64,000 bases of DNA from Paraburkholderia graminis C4D1M (GCF_000172415.1 NZ_ABLD01000011.1:124001-188000), one strand, 5' to 3'; positions 15,360 to 24,815 are shown, counted from the first letter of the stretch. Notes: generated by a model from the letters alone, not told the origin. Translations and numbers: made by a program.

Positions 15360-16043
15360 TCAGCCGTGCCGATGCCCCGGATCATTGCAGGTGCACGCGT
15401 AATTCGAGTCGTTCCAAGCGTTTCCAAGAATGATGCTGCAAAAGTTCTTGCGACGGAAACCGGGGTCCTTCAACGCAAGCACGTCGTCGTTGACCGTACC
15501 GAATGTCGAGTCCGGCCGGTGCTTCATGCCCTCGTTAAAGGCGTTGATAATCTGCTCCTTGAAGTTCTCCCCGCGAGGGTGAGCCGCCACCACCACCTTG
15601 CGCTGTTCCTCGGTGAACTCGTCATACGCGAAGCCCAGCACGTCCATCTCGACGCCTGCCGTCACGAGTTGAACCACTGGCTTCTTGAACGGCGGAATAC
15701 CCGGTGTGGTATGCAGCGCGATCGCGTCCCACACGAGCTCGACCTCGCCTTCGGGAATGCCGTGCCCCTGAAGGAAGCTGCGTGCCGCATTTGCGCTGTC
15801 GACCTCGAAGCGGTTCTGCGATCCGCGAAACTGTTCGCTAAGACCCATGTCATGGAACATTGCGCCTATATACAGAAGCTCGGGGTCATACTTCAACCGC
15901 TTGCGCTCGCCGGCGAGAGCGCCGAAAAGAAATACGCGAGTGGAGTGATGGAAAAGCAGGTCCGACTCTGTGTCGCGAACCAGTTGAGTGGCTGCGCGTG
16001 CCATTGCGCTGTCGGGAATCTTGATTCCTGCAATCGTCGTCAT
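15360..16043 (-). CDS. HD-domain protein, cyanamide hydratase-like
   Basis: 227-residue metal-dependent HD-superfamily protein. FHHSTRVFLFG (31-41) supplies the first His, AMFHDMG (62-68) the HD pair, and ALHTTPG a further His. This order matches the cyanamide-hydratase-like HD group that also includes many uncharacterised bacterial proteins. The C-terminal NSFGTVNDDVL type ending is also seen there. Start at 16043 (MTTIAGIKIPD) is chosen because the frame further up has no family sequence. It converges on the epoxide hydrolases and diverges from the LysR at 16264. Function in nitrile or cyanamide metabolism is only suggested by the nearby nitrilase. Confidence 0.75.
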   Translation of the reverse strand: MTTIAGIKIPDSAMARAATQLVRDTESDLLFHHSTRVFLFGALAGERKRLKYDPELLYIGAMFHDMGLSEQFRGSQNRFEVDSANAARSFLQGHGIPEGEVELVWDAIALHTTPGIPPFKKPVVQLVTAGVEMDVLGFAYDEFTEEQRKVVVAAHPRGENFKEQIINAFNEGMKHRPDSTFGTVNDDVLALKDPGFRRKNFCSIILGNAWNDSNYACTCNDPGHRHG

Positions 16044-16263
16044 GTTCGTTGCTCCAATGTGTGCGTAGTTGCCGCGCATTCCGGGCGGCTTGAGATAGCT
16101 ACGTTGAGAAGGAAAGCCCGCACCCAAAGTATCGGAGTGCGGCAAGCAACTTTCAATTCGATCGATGCCTGGAACACAGCCAACCAGACGGCGTTTTCTG
16201 CCAACTGCGGCGCCTACGACCGCGTAGGTTATCCTGCGCATACCGACGACAGACACCATCGCC

Positions 16264-17163
16264 ATGAACCTTAGGGCTCTACAGTGCTTCGTGATTCTTG
16301 CAGAGGAGCTCAACTTCAGCCGCGCCGCGGAGCGCTTGCATATCGCGCAGCCCGCGCTCAGCCAGCAGATCCGTTCACTCGAAGACCGGCTCGGCACGCA
16401 GCTCGTCGATCGCGCGAGGCGTCCGCTCGCGCTCACAGAAGCCGGCCACTATCTTTGCACCGAGGCTCGCCAGATACTCGGCGCATTGGAGCAGGCCGGC
16501 CTCGCGACGCAGGAAATCGGCGTGGGCCGGCGCGGCTGGCTCAGCGTCGGCTTCACGCGCTCGGCGATGTACAGCATCTTGCCGCCCGCGCTCAAGGCAT
16601 TTCATCACGCGTATCCGCAAGTGGAATTGAAGCTCTTCGAGATGCTCACCGAAGAACAGACCGATGCCTTGCGCGACATGCGCATTCATATCGGCATCGG
16701 CCGGCAGCCGCTGGCCATCGACGGTTGCACGTCATATCCGCTGCTGCGCGAACGGGTCATGGTCGCACTGGAGCCCGGTCATCCGCTCGCCGCGCAGAAG
16801 AAAGTCAAAATCGCCGATCTCGCGGATACGCCGTTGATCCTTTATCCGAAGCATCAGAATGCGCAGTTCAAGCGCTCGGTTCTATCGTTGTATCGGGACG
16901 CCGGTCTGACGCCGCTCGTCGCTCATCAGGCGTATGAAATCCAGACCGCTATCGCGCTCGTGGCGGCCGGACTCGGCGTCACCTTCATCGGCGAATCCGT
17001 CGCGCGGCTCGGCCGCAGCGACGTCGTGTATCGCCATCTGACCGGGCCCGGTTCAACGCATCGCTCGACGCTCGCCGCAACTTTTCGTACAGACGACGCT
17101 TCACCCCATTTGCGTGCATTCCTCGCCTGTCTGCCGCCGCCAATTGCGGACGCAGCACTATAA
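16264..17163 (+). CDS. LysR-family regulator, aromatic-compound type
   Basis: 299 residues. The N-terminal helix-turn-helix reads AEELNFSRAAERLHIAQPALSQQIRSLE, the form typical of the BenM/CatM/ClcR-type LysR branch, followed by the type 2 periplasmic-binding fold (VGFTRSAMYSILPPALKAF). Same strand as and 127 nt before the MFS gene of the LigJ/RraA operon, and divergent from the HD protein. It probably activates the 17291-22600 genes in response to an aromatic acid or muconate-like intermediate. Confidence 0.88.
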   Translation: MNLRALQCFVILAEELNFSRAAERLHIAQPALSQQIRSLEDRLGTQLVDRARRPLALTEAGHYLCTEARQILGALEQAGLATQEIGVGRRGWLSVGFTRSAMYSILPPALKAFHHAYPQVELKLFEMLTEEQTDALRDMRIHIGIGRQPLAIDGCTSYPLLRERVMVALEPGHPLAAQKKVKIADLADTPLILYPKHQNAQFKRSVLSLYRDAGLTPLVAHQAYEIQTAIALVAAGLGVTFIGESVARLGRSDVVYRHLTGPGSTHRSTLAATFRTDDASPHLRAFLACLPPPIADAAL

Positions 17164-17290
17164 GCAAAAACCTATAGAAGCATAAGCAACCCGTCTTGGA
17201 CTCATCACCGCCGCGTTCTTATCATTGATTCCACACATGACAAGAACGCAGGGACGGCAACTTCGCCGTCGCCGCAAGGTAGGAGACAGG

Positions 17291-18613
17291 ATGAATCCGA
17301 TCGACGAAGCCGCCACCATGCGAAAGGTCTATGGGCGCCTGATGCCCCTGCTTTTCGCCATGATGTTTTTCAACTATCTGGACCGGATCAACATCGGATT
17401 CGCCGCGCTGGATATGAACAAGCAGCTCGGCTTCAGCCCCGCTGTGTTCGGATTTGCAGGCAGCATTTTCTTTGTCGGCTACATGCTGCTCGAAGTGCCG
17501 AGCAACCTGCTGTTACATCGCGTCGGCGCACGCCGCTGGATCGCGCGCATTCTTCTGACATGGGGCGCTGTGGCCGCGGTCACCGCGTTCGTCTTCAACG
17601 ACACGAGCTTCTACGTGCTGCGTTTTCTGCTCGGCGTGATGGAAGCGGGCTTCCTGCCGGGCGTCGCGGTCTATCTGACGAAATGGTTTCCTGTACGTTA
17701 CCGGGCGCGCGCCGTGGGCGGCTACATCATTGCCGGTTCTTTTTCGGCGGTGCTGGGCGGTCCCATTTCCACCGCGCTGATGACTTACGCGGACGGCGTT
17801 CTCGGCCTGCACGGCTGGCAGTGGATGTTCATTCTGGAAGGCGTGCCGGCGATGCTGCTCGGCCTTCTCACACTGCGCATCATGACCGAGCGCCCCGCCG
17901 ACGCCGCCTGGCTTTCCGCCGATGAAAAACGCTGGCTCGAATCGACGCTCGCCGCCGAGCGCGAGGCCTTGGGAGGCAACACGCATTTTCCGCTGCTGCG
18001 CGTGGCGGCCGACATCCGCGTGTGGAGTCTTGCATGCCTGTTCGGCTGCGCGCTGGTCGGCATTTATGGATTGTTCCTGTGGCTGCCGCAGATCGTCAAA
18101 AGCCTTGGACATCTAACTAATCTCGAAGTCGGTTTTCTGTCCGCCGCGCCGCCGTTGCTCGGCGTACTCGGGACTTTCCTGATTAGCCGCAGTTCCGATC
18201 GTACCGGCGATCGCAAGAAACACCTCGCTTTCGTCTATGGCATGAGTGCACTTGCCATTGCCGGCAGCGCGTATGCGCCTAACCCCGTCATCGCCTATGT
18301 GCTGTTGTGCATCACGGGCCTGTTCATCTACGCGGGCAATCCGCTGTTCTGGAGCCTGGCGTCATCGTTCAGAACGGGAGCCGCGGGCGCCGCGACGATC
18401 GCGCTCATCAACACCATCGCGCAATTCGGCGGGCTCGTAGGGCCGTGGAGCATCGGACTCGTGCGCAGCGCGACCGGCAACTTCAAGCTTGCGCTGCTGA
18501 CCATTGCCGCGTTCCTTCTTGTATCGACGATCATCGCGCTCGTGATGCGAGTCACGGCATCGGACGACGAAACCGCCTCGCTCACCGCCGGCGATGCCGC
18601 GCCGCGTGCTTGA
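17291..18613 (+). CDS. MFS transporter, anion:cation symporter type
   Basis: 440-residue inner-membrane transporter with about twelve hydrophobic segments, of the ACS family (phthalate, tartrate, galactonate and glucarate carriers). FFNYLDRINIGFAALDM near residue 30 and the GVMEAGFLPGVAVYLTKWFP loop are the family marks. ATG at 17291 is chosen for AGGAGACAGG immediately upstream; longer forms at 17225 and 17237 lack membrane or family sequence. First gene of an operon with a LigJ-type hydratase and an RraA-type aldolase, so its cargo is probably an aromatic acid or an oxidised ring-fission product. Confidence 0.9.
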   Translation: MNPIDEAATMRKVYGRLMPLLFAMMFFNYLDRINIGFAALDMNKQLGFSPAVFGFAGSIFFVGYMLLEVPSNLLLHRVGARRWIARILLTWGAVAAVTAFVFNDTSFYVLRFLLGVMEAGFLPGVAVYLTKWFPVRYRARAVGGYIIAGSFSAVLGGPISTALMTYADGVLGLHGWQWMFILEGVPAMLLGLLTLRIMTERPADAAWLSADEKRWLESTLAAEREALGGNTHFPLLRVAADIRVWSLACLFGCALVGIYGLFLWLPQIVKSLGHLTNLEVGFLSAAPPLLGVLGTFLISRSSDRTGDRKKHLAFVYGMSALAIAGSAYAPNPVIAYVLLCITGLFIYAGNPLFWSLASSFRTGAAGAATIALINTIAQFGGLVGPWSIGLVRSATGNFKLALLTIAAFLLVSTIIALVMRVTASDDETASLTAGDAAPRA

Positions 18614-18655
18614 CGAATAACCCTTGCGACAACCAGAACGAAGGTACTTGCAGAC

Positions 18656-19696
18656 ATGATCATCGATTGTCACGGGCATTACACGACCTCGCCGCCGCAG
18701 CATGAAGCATGGCGCATACAGCAGATCGCCGCGCTAAAGGACGGTCACATGCCACCGGCACGCCCCAACATTAGCGACGACGAAATCCGCGAAAGCATCG
18801 AAACGGGCCAACTGCGCATTCAACGCGAGCGCGGAACGGACCTCACGATTTTTTCGCCACGCGCCGCAGGCATGGGTCACCATCTGGCCACCGCCGAAGC
18901 GAACGCGCACTGGTCGCGCGAATGCAACGACCTCGTGCATCGCGTGTGTTCGCTGTTTCCGCGCAATTTCGTCGGCGTATGCCAGTTGCCGCAAGCGCCG
19001 GGCGTGCCGCCCGCGAACTGTATCGACGAATTGCGGCGCTGTGTCGAAGAACTCGGCTTTATCGGCTGCAATCTGAATCCCGATCCATCCGGCGGACACT
19101 GGTCCGGACTGCCGCTCACGGATCGTTCGTGGTATCCGCTTTATGAAGCGATGGTGGAACTGGACGTGCCCGCGATGATCCACGTGTCGTCATCGTGCAA
19201 TCCGAATTTCCACGCGACGGGCGCGCATTACATCAACGGCGACACGTCCGTGTTCATGCAGTTGCTCACCGGCGATCTGTTCGCCGACTTTCCCACCTTG
19301 CGCTTCGTCATTCCGCACGGCGGCGGAGCAGTGCCCTATCACTGGGGACGTTACCGCGGTCTCGCGCAGGACATGAAGCGTCCGCTGCTGCGCGACTATC
19401 TGCTGAACAACGTGTTCTTCGATACGTGCGTGTATCACCAGCCGGGCGCGGAATTGCTCGCGAAAGTCATTCCGGTAGAGAACATTCTGTTCGCGTCGGA
19501 AACGATAGGCGCGGTGCAAGGCATTGATCCGGAAACCGGCCACTATTACGACGATACGCGCCGCTACATCGATGCAATCGGTTGGCTCAGCGACGCGGAC
19601 CGGCAACGTATCTACGAAGACAATGCGCGAGCGGTGTACCCGCGGCTTTCGCGTCAACTCGATCGACAATTCGCGGCGCAAGGAGCGATTGCATGA
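18656..19696 (+). CDS. ligJ: 4-oxalomesaconate hydratase-like amidohydrolase (LigJ type)
   Basis: 346-residue amidohydrolase-superfamily enzyme. LigJ hydrates 4-oxalomesaconate (or its keto form) to 4-carboxy-4-hydroxy-2-oxoadipate in the protocatechuate 4,5-cleavage and gallate pathways. Visible: metal-binding MIIDCHGHYTT with His6 and His8, GFIGCNLNPDPSGGHW, PHGGGAVPYHWGRYRG and LFASETIGAVQG, where Glu stands at the last strand as in LigJ. Length matches the family (about 340). The stop overlaps the start of the aldolase gene in ATGA. A second LigJ-type gene lies at 35793-36818. Assignment is by motif; the operon context with an aldolase supports it. Confidence 0.85.
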   Translation: MIIDCHGHYTTSPPQHEAWRIQQIAALKDGHMPPARPNISDDEIRESIETGQLRIQRERGTDLTIFSPRAAGMGHHLATAEANAHWSRECNDLVHRVCSLFPRNFVGVCQLPQAPGVPPANCIDELRRCVEELGFIGCNLNPDPSGGHWSGLPLTDRSWYPLYEAMVELDVPAMIHVSSSCNPNFHATGAHYINGDTSVFMQLLTGDLFADFPTLRFVIPHGGGAVPYHWGRYRGLAQDMKRPLLRDYLLNNVFFDTCVYHQPGAELLAKVIPVENILFASETIGAVQGIDPETGHYYDDTRRYIDAIGWLSDADRQRIYEDNARAVYPRLSRQLDRQFAAQGAIA

Positions 19697-20361
19697 ACCC
19701 AATAGGATGGCGGGAATTTGAGTCCGCACCGCAGGCTCGGCCCGCGACGCTCGACGCATTGCGCGAGCTCGCGGTCTCGCTGCTCAGCGACAACATGGCG
19801 CGAGCGAGCGGCATGATCGGACTGCGGCCGTATCATCGGCCGAAGCCTCTCGCGGGCACGGCGGTGACCGTGCATACGCGGCCCGGCGATAACCTCGCGA
19901 TTCATCGCGCGTTCGATTTTTGCCGGCCCGGCGACGTGCTGGTGATCGACGGCGCGGGCGACCTTACGCAGGCGCTGATGGGCGAGATCATGGCGAGCTT
20001 CGCGCAAAGCCTCGGCGTCGAAGGACTCGTGATCGACGGCGCAATCCGCGATGTCGGCGCGTTGCGTCAGCGCGATTTTCCGGTGTATGCGCGCGGCGTC
20101 ACGCATCGTGGTCCGTACAAGAACGGCCCTGGCGAAATCAATGTGCCTGTCACGGTAGGCGGCATGGTGGTCCGTCCAGGCGATATCATTGTCGGCGATG
20201 AAGACGGCCTGCTCGCAATCGCGCCCGCCGATGTCGACGCCGTTATCGAAGGCGCGCGCCGGCAACATGCGAAAGAAACGGCCGCCTTGAAGTCGATTGC
20301 GGAAGGCAATTTCGACCGCTCGTGGGTGGCCCCGCAACGCGACAGGATGATGAACACCTGA
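19693..20361 (+). CDS. 4-carboxy-4-hydroxy-2-oxoadipate aldolase-like protein (RraA/HMG family)
   Basis: 222-residue RraA-family protein. The divalent-metal class II aldolases of this fold (LigK/HMG aldolase/ProA) split 4-carboxy-4-hydroxy-2-oxoadipate to pyruvate and oxaloacetate. Key marks: the phosphate/pyruvate-binding GEIMASFAQ stretch, then GLVIDGAIRDVGALR, containing the Arg and Asp (RD) that hold pyruvate and the metal, and VTVGGMVVRPGDIIVGDEDG. Translationally coupled to the LigJ-type gene, which makes its product the expected substrate. The C-terminal ending EGNFDRSWV is usual for the group. Confidence 0.85.
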   Translation: MNPIGWREFESAPQARPATLDALRELAVSLLSDNMARASGMIGLRPYHRPKPLAGTAVTVHTRPGDNLAIHRAFDFCRPGDVLVIDGAGDLTQALMGEIMASFAQSLGVEGLVIDGAIRDVGALRQRDFPVYARGVTHRGPYKNGPGEINVPVTVGGMVVRPGDIIVGDEDGLLAIAPADVDAVIEGARRQHAKETAALKSIAEGNFDRSWVAPQRDRMMNT

Positions 20362-20372
20362 ATGTGAGCCTC

Positions 20373-20771
20373 ATGGCGCAATATCTGAACGCTGCAACGC
20401 TTCTTGAACTCGCGCGCGCCGCGGAAGCACGCGCAAGCGCGCCCTGCCCGTGCATGAAGACGCCGCTCGACGGCTGGCAATCGCAACCGCTGTCACTCGA
20501 TGAAACGCAGTTCGGGGAAATCGGTACGCTTTCTACTGAAGACTATATAGAGCCGACCTTCAGCGAGTATCTCCCCGGCAAGACGACCTACTGGTCCGTC
20601 GATGCGCCTATTGCACCACGCTACTTTCCATACAACCGCTGCGCGGTATGGGAATGCAAGTTATGCGGACGTCTCTATCTGCACTACACGGAAGGCGGCG
20701 GCTATTTCGTCGATCGCAGGATTCGCGCTGTAAAAGCCGGGCTGGTTGAAGACGTGCCGCTGGAGTCTTAA
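20373..20771 (+). CDS. small conserved-looking protein with two Cys pairs, function unknown
   Basis: About 132 residues from the ATG at 20373 (GTG at 20364 is an alternative; neither has a clear ribosome site, suggesting coupling to the gene ending at 20361). I do not recognise the family. Two CxC/CxxC-like motifs, CPCM near residue 26 and CKLC near 96, are spaced as in a metal or iron-sulphur binding pair, and a tyrosine-rich segment (RLYLHYTEGGGYFVDRR) follows. No signal peptide or membrane segment. It lies inside the LigJ/aldolase operon, before the TPP enzyme, so it may be an accessory factor of this pathway. Confidence 0.65.
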   Translation: MAQYLNAATLLELARAAEARASAPCPCMKTPLDGWQSQPLSLDETQFGEIGTLSTEDYIEPTFSEYLPGKTTYWSVDAPIAPRYFPYNRCAVWECKLCGRLYLHYTEGGGYFVDRRIRAVKAGLVEDVPLES

Positions 20772-20920
20772 TCGGCCAGGCACTCACCAGCCGCCAAACT
20801 CATAACTGCTATGCATCCCTCGCAATGTGCAGCGCAAACGGCAACCGCATAATGCCGTGACGCAACGCTCACATTGAAGCCGCGTTTGTCCCGCGAACCG
20901 GCAACGAGGAACCCCAATCC

Positions 20921-22600
20921 ATGTCTGACAATGCAAATGCAAATGCCGTTGCACAACCGCGCAATGGCGGACGCATTCTCGTCGATGCGCTCGCGCGCAA
21001 CGGCGTCGATACCGTCTATTGCGTTCCCGGCGAAAGCTATCTGCCGGTGCTCGACGCGCTGCACGACGCGCATGGCATCCGCGTGATCACGACGCGCCAT
21101 GAAGGCGCAGCGTCGAACATGGCCGATGCATACGGCAAGATCACCGGCCGCCCCGGCATCTGCTTCGTCACGCGCGGCCCCGGCGCCACGCACGCGAGCA
21201 ACGGCGTGCACACGGCCAGTGAAGACTCCACGCCGATGATCCTGTTCATCGGCCAGGTGGAACGGGACTTCATGGGCCGCGGCGCATTCCAGGAAGTCGA
21301 CTACCGCCAGATGTTCGGCGGGATTGCCAAGTGGGTCACGGAAATCGACAGCACCGAACGCATTCCCGAGATTCTCGCGAAGGCATTCAGCATCGCGATG
21401 TCGGGGCGCCGCGGTCCAGTGGTGATCGCGCTGCCCGAAGACGTGCTGTTCGGATCGGCAACCGTAGCCGATGCCCCCGCGGCACGTGTCGTCGAGGCGG
21501 CGCCCACGGCGCACGCGCTGAGTGAACTGCGCGCGCTACTCGAACGCGCGTCGCGGCCGCTCGCGATCGTCGGCGGCACCGGTTGGGATGCCGACGCAAC
21601 CGCCGCGTTCGGACGCTTCGTCGTATCGAACGATCTACCCGTCGCCGCCTCGTTCCGCCGCCAGGACCTCTTCGATAATCGCGATCCGCACTATGTCGGC
21701 CAGCTCGGCCTCGGCGTATCGCCGAAGCTCGCCGAACGCGCGCGCACCGCCGACCTGTTGATCGTGGTCGGCTCGCGGCTCGCGGAGACGACGTCGTCGG
21801 GCTATACGTTGTTCGAAAGCCCGACGCCCGCGCAGATGATGATTCATGTGCATCCCGATCCGGAGGAACTCGGCCGCGTCTACCAGGCGCGCTTGCCGAT
21901 CAACGCCGGCCTGCGCGAGTTCGCGCTCGCGCTGGATAGCGTCGCGCCGGTCAGCTCGCATGCGTGGGCGCAATGGACGAAGGACGCGCGCGCCGACTAC
22001 GTGGCTCATTCGACGCCGCCCGCGCCATCGCCGGAAATTGCGGGTGTGGATCTCGCGCATGTGGTCGGCCACCTGAACGAAGTGCTGCCCGACGACGCCG
22101 TCATTTCGAACGGCGCGGGCAACTACACGGTCTGGGTGCACCGCTACTACCGCTACAGGATGCCCGCGACCGAGCTCGCTCCCACGAACGGCGCAATGGG
22201 CTACGGCTTTCCCGCCGCCATTGCCGCCAAGCTGCGCGATCCGCAACGCAGCGTGGTCTGCTTCGCCGGCGACGGCTGTTTCATGATGTACCCGCAGGAG
22301 CTCGCCACCGCCGTACAGTTCGGCGCGCCGCTTATCGTCATCGTCGTCAACAACGGGATGCTCGGCACGATTCGCATGCACCAGGAACGCGAGTATCCGG
22401 GCCGCGTCTCGGCGACCCAGCTCGCGAATCCGGATTTCGTCGCGCTAGCCAAAGCGTTCGGCGCACACGCGGAGCGCGTCGAACGTACCGAGGATTTCCC
22501 CGCTGCGTTCGAGCGCGCGCAACAGGCCGGCGTCGCGGCGCTGATCGAACTGCGCACCGATCCGCGGCAGATCACGCCGGTTAGCCGTCTGAGTGCATGA
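20921..22600 (+). CDS. thiamine-diphosphate-dependent enzyme, acetolactate synthase-like
   Basis: 559-residue ThDP enzyme with the three-domain layout. The N-terminal PYR domain has catalytic Glu in TTRHEGAASNMADAYG, the central domain includes AIVGGTGWDAD, and the PP domain has GDGCFMMYPQEL ending in VNN, the ThDP-Mg motif. It resembles the large subunit of acetolactate synthase but also benzoylformate decarboxylase, glyoxylate carboligase and aryl-pyruvate decarboxylases, and no regulatory subunit gene follows. Its place after a LigJ/LigK-like pair suggests an alpha-keto acid from aromatic breakdown as substrate, or use of the pyruvate made. The last 20 bases overlap the convergent LysR gene. 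Confidence 0.82.
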   Translation: MSDNANANAVAQPRNGGRILVDALARNGVDTVYCVPGESYLPVLDALHDAHGIRVITTRHEGAASNMADAYGKITGRPGICFVTRGPGATHASNGVHTASEDSTPMILFIGQVERDFMGRGAFQEVDYRQMFGGIAKWVTEIDSTERIPEILAKAFSIAMSGRRGPVVIALPEDVLFGSATVADAPAARVVEAAPTAHALSELRALLERASRPLAIVGGTGWDADATAAFGRFVVSNDLPVAASFRRQDLFDNRDPHYVGQLGLGVSPKLAERARTADLLIVVGSRLAETTSSGYTLFESPTPAQMMIHVHPDPEELGRVYQARLPINAGLREFALALDSVAPVSSHAWAQWTKDARADYVAHSTPPAPSPEIAGVDLAHVVGHLNEVLPDDAVISNGAGNYTVWVHRYYRYRMPATELAPTNGAMGYGFPAAIAAKLRDPQRSVVCFAGDGCFMMYPQELATAVQFGAPLIVIVVNNGMLGTIRMHQEREYPGRVSATQLANPDFVALAKAFGAHAERVERTEDFPAAFERAQQAGVAALIELRTDPRQITPVSRLSA

Positions 22601-23534
22601 GCGTGGCCGCGTGCAACGTCGTATTCGGCCACGTGCCGTCGCTGACGAGATCCGCGGCAAGATCGCGGATCATCTGCGCGACGTTCCATACGCCTTCCGG
22701 CATCACGCGGTTTTGCGGCCACGCGATGGCGACTTCCCGCTGCACGACGGGGTCCGTCAACGGAAAACATTTCACCGTGCCCGATGCCACTTCGTCGACG
22801 ACGGCGGCTGCGGGCAGCGCAGTCGCGCCGCATCGTTCGATCACGAGGCGCTTCGTGATGGATATCGAGCCATCGCATTCGAGGGCGATCATAGGCGCAA
22901 AGCCGTGCCGCGCCGCAAGCGATTCCACGAGCACGCGCAGTCCGTGATGCGTGCTCGGCAGAATCAACGGAACGCCGGCGAGCCCGCTGACCGCAAACGG
23001 CCCGTCGGGCACCGGCGATGCGGCGGGCGTCACGAGGCACACCTGCTCCGACAGCAGCGCATCGAACTGGCTTGTGCCCGGATGCTCGGGCACGTACATG
23101 ATCGCGAGATCGATCTCGCCGTCGTTCAGCAAGCCGAGAAGATGAGTCGCGAGTCCTTCGACGAAACGCACTCGCGTGGCCGGATAGCGCGCCTTCAGAC
23201 GATGGCCGAGACTGCCGAACATCATGCGCGCGATGGTGGGCTGCGCGGCAACGGCGAGCGTGGCCGGCCCGCGCGCGGCGCTGTCCTGCATCGCGACGCG
23301 AGCTTCGTCGAGCGTCTTTTCCATCGCGAGCGCGTAACCGAGGAGTTGTTCACCACGCGCGGTGAGCCCGACTCCGCGGCCGCTACGGCGAAAGAGCCGC
23401 ACGCCGAGCTCCGCTTCGAGCATGCCGATACGCCGGCTGACGGTCGACTGATTCGCGCCCAGCTCCATCGCGGTGCGCGAGATGCTGCCGGTTTTCGCGA
23501 CGCGCGCGAACAGTGCGAGATCGTCTGAGTTCAT
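22581..23534 (-). CDS. LysR-family transcriptional regulator
   Basis: 317 residues. Helix-turn-helix: FARVAKTGSISRTAMELGANQSTVSRRIGMLEAEL; the Val-Ser-Arg-Arg recognition helix is typical for the CrgA/DsdC-like branch. The binding domain is normal (LAVAAQPTIARMMFGSLGH). The gene ends inside the convergent TPP-enzyme gene by 20 bases. Its start at 23534 is 57 nt from the end of the lactonase-like gene. Target not clear; it could control the TPP-enzyme operon from the far side. Confidence 0.85.
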   Translation of the reverse strand: MNSDDLALFARVAKTGSISRTAMELGANQSTVSRRIGMLEAELGVRLFRRSGRGVGLTARGEQLLGYALAMEKTLDEARVAMQDSAARGPATLAVAAQPTIARMMFGSLGHRLKARYPATRVRFVEGLATHLLGLLNDGEIDLAIMYVPEHPGTSQFDALLSEQVCLVTPAASPVPDGPFAVSGLAGVPLILPSTHHGLRVLVESLAARHGFAPMIALECDGSISITKRLVIERCGATALPAAAVVDEVASGTVKCFPLTDPVVQREVAIAWPQNRVMPEGVWNVAQMIRDLAADLVSDGTWPNTTLHAATLMHSDG

Positions 23535-23591
23535 GGACGCGGAGTAGTTAGCCGGAATAGTTAGCCGTACTGCGCGAGTGCGTCGTACCGT

Positions 23592-24773
23592 TCACCGCGT
23601 TACAAACGCTATGCTCACAGGAGACGGCACGCTCGCCGATTGCCCGGTCTGCGACAGCATGCCAGAAGCATTGTCGATAGCGAGCACGTTCACTGTGCCG
23701 CTGCGCTGATTCGCGACCAGCATCCACTTTCCGGACGAATCGATCGCGAATGCCCACGGCTTCTCACCGCCCGACGAAATGCGCTGAACCAGCGACAGTT
23801 CGCCGGAGGCCGCATCGACGCGATAGACCGCGAGCAGATTCTCCGCGCGATTTTCGGCGTACACGAAGCGTCCGTCGCCGCTGACCGCGATTTCCGCTCC
23901 GCTCGGCGTGCCCTTGAAGTTTTCGCCGCTGACCGGCAACGACTGCCGCAACGTCAAGCGCCCTTGCGGTGCGTCCCAACGAAACACCAGCACCTGCGCG
24001 GGCAATTCGCTGATCACATAGACAAACTGACCGTTCGCGCCGAATGCGATATGACGCGGCCCGCTGCCCGGCGGCGCAGCGAACGATCGCGGAGGAGTGG
24101 CGTCGTCGGCCACGAGCGCGTGCGCCGCGCGGTCAAAGCCGTAAACGAACACGCGATCGGCGCCGAGGTCGGGAACAAGTGCATACCGCCCCGAGGGATC
24201 GACTGCCGCGCTATGCGCATGCGCGCTTGCCTGCCTGCGGTTCGGGCCCGAACCGGTCTCCTTAACCGTGCTGACGACCGCGCCCAGGCTTCCATCGTCA
24301 TTGACCGCGATGCTCGATACCGAACCGCCGCCGTAGTTCGCAGCGAGCAACGTCATCGACGGGATGTCCAGGTACAGGTTCGTGGTGCCGCTGCCTCTCG
24401 TCGCAACCTCGTTGATCCTGGCGAGCGCGCCGTTCGAGCGATTCACCGCGTAGGCGATCACGCGCCCTTCTTTCGTGTTGTCGTCGTCGACCGCGTAGAG
24501 CACCGGCAAAGCCGGATGCGCGGCGACCCATGTGGAGCGCGGCCCCTCGGCGACCTTGCCGATCGTCGTGAGGCGGCCCGTGGACGTATCGAAGCGCATG
24601 GCGTGAATCTGGCGGTCCTGCGTGCCGATGTAGACGAGTTCCGTGCGCGCGTCTTGCGACGATGTACCCGCACTGCTGCACGCACTCAATGCCGCCGCGA
24701 GCGACATCAGTACAGCGAGCGCGCCGGTTTTAACGTATCGCGTACGCGTGATTCTTGTTAAAGGCTGGGTCAT
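23592..24773 (-). CDS. exported lactonase-like seven-bladed propeller lipoprotein
   Basis: 393 residues. The N-terminus has a lipoprotein signal: hydrophobic LAVLMSLAAALSAC with Cys as the lipidation site, so it sits in the periplasm on a membrane. The rest is a YbhE/6-phosphogluconolactonase-type beta-propeller; family phrases are YIGTQDRQIHAMRFD, VAAHPALPVLYAVDD, NYGGGSVSSIAV, HAHSAAVDPSG and GPRHIAFGANGQFVYV. Relatives include 6-phosphogluconolactonases and carboxymuconate-cyclase-like enzymes. ATG at 24773 is preferred over TTG at 24782. It has its own copy of the 37-bp regulon element (24838-24874) and is the only exported enzyme of that regulon. Confidence 0.82.
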   Translation of the reverse strand: MTQPLTRITRTRYVKTGALAVLMSLAAALSACSSAGTSSQDARTELVYIGTQDRQIHAMRFDTSTGRLTTIGKVAEGPRSTWVAAHPALPVLYAVDDDNTKEGRVIAYAVNRSNGALARINEVATRGSGTTNLYLDIPSMTLLAANYGGGSVSSIAVNDDGSLGAVVSTVKETGSGPNRRQASAHAHSAAVDPSGRYALVPDLGADRVFVYGFDRAAHALVADDATPPRSFAAPPGSGPRHIAFGANGQFVYVISELPAQVLVFRWDAPQGRLTLRQSLPVSGENFKGTPSGAEIAVSGDGRFVYAENRAENLLAVYRVDAASGELSLVQRISSGGEKPWAFAIDSSGKWMLVANQRSGTVNVLAIDNASGMLSQTGQSASVPSPVSIAFVTR

Positions 24774-24815
24774 GGGCGACAAATCTGGAGACCTGAATGA
24801 ACTAGAGATGTTTCC

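Noticed and set aside
17247..17257. CAGGGACG upstream of the MFS gene at 17291, resembling the end of the 37-bp regulon element
   Set aside because: The rest of the element does not match, the second half-site is absent, and no TANNCT box follows at 17 nt. Treated as chance.
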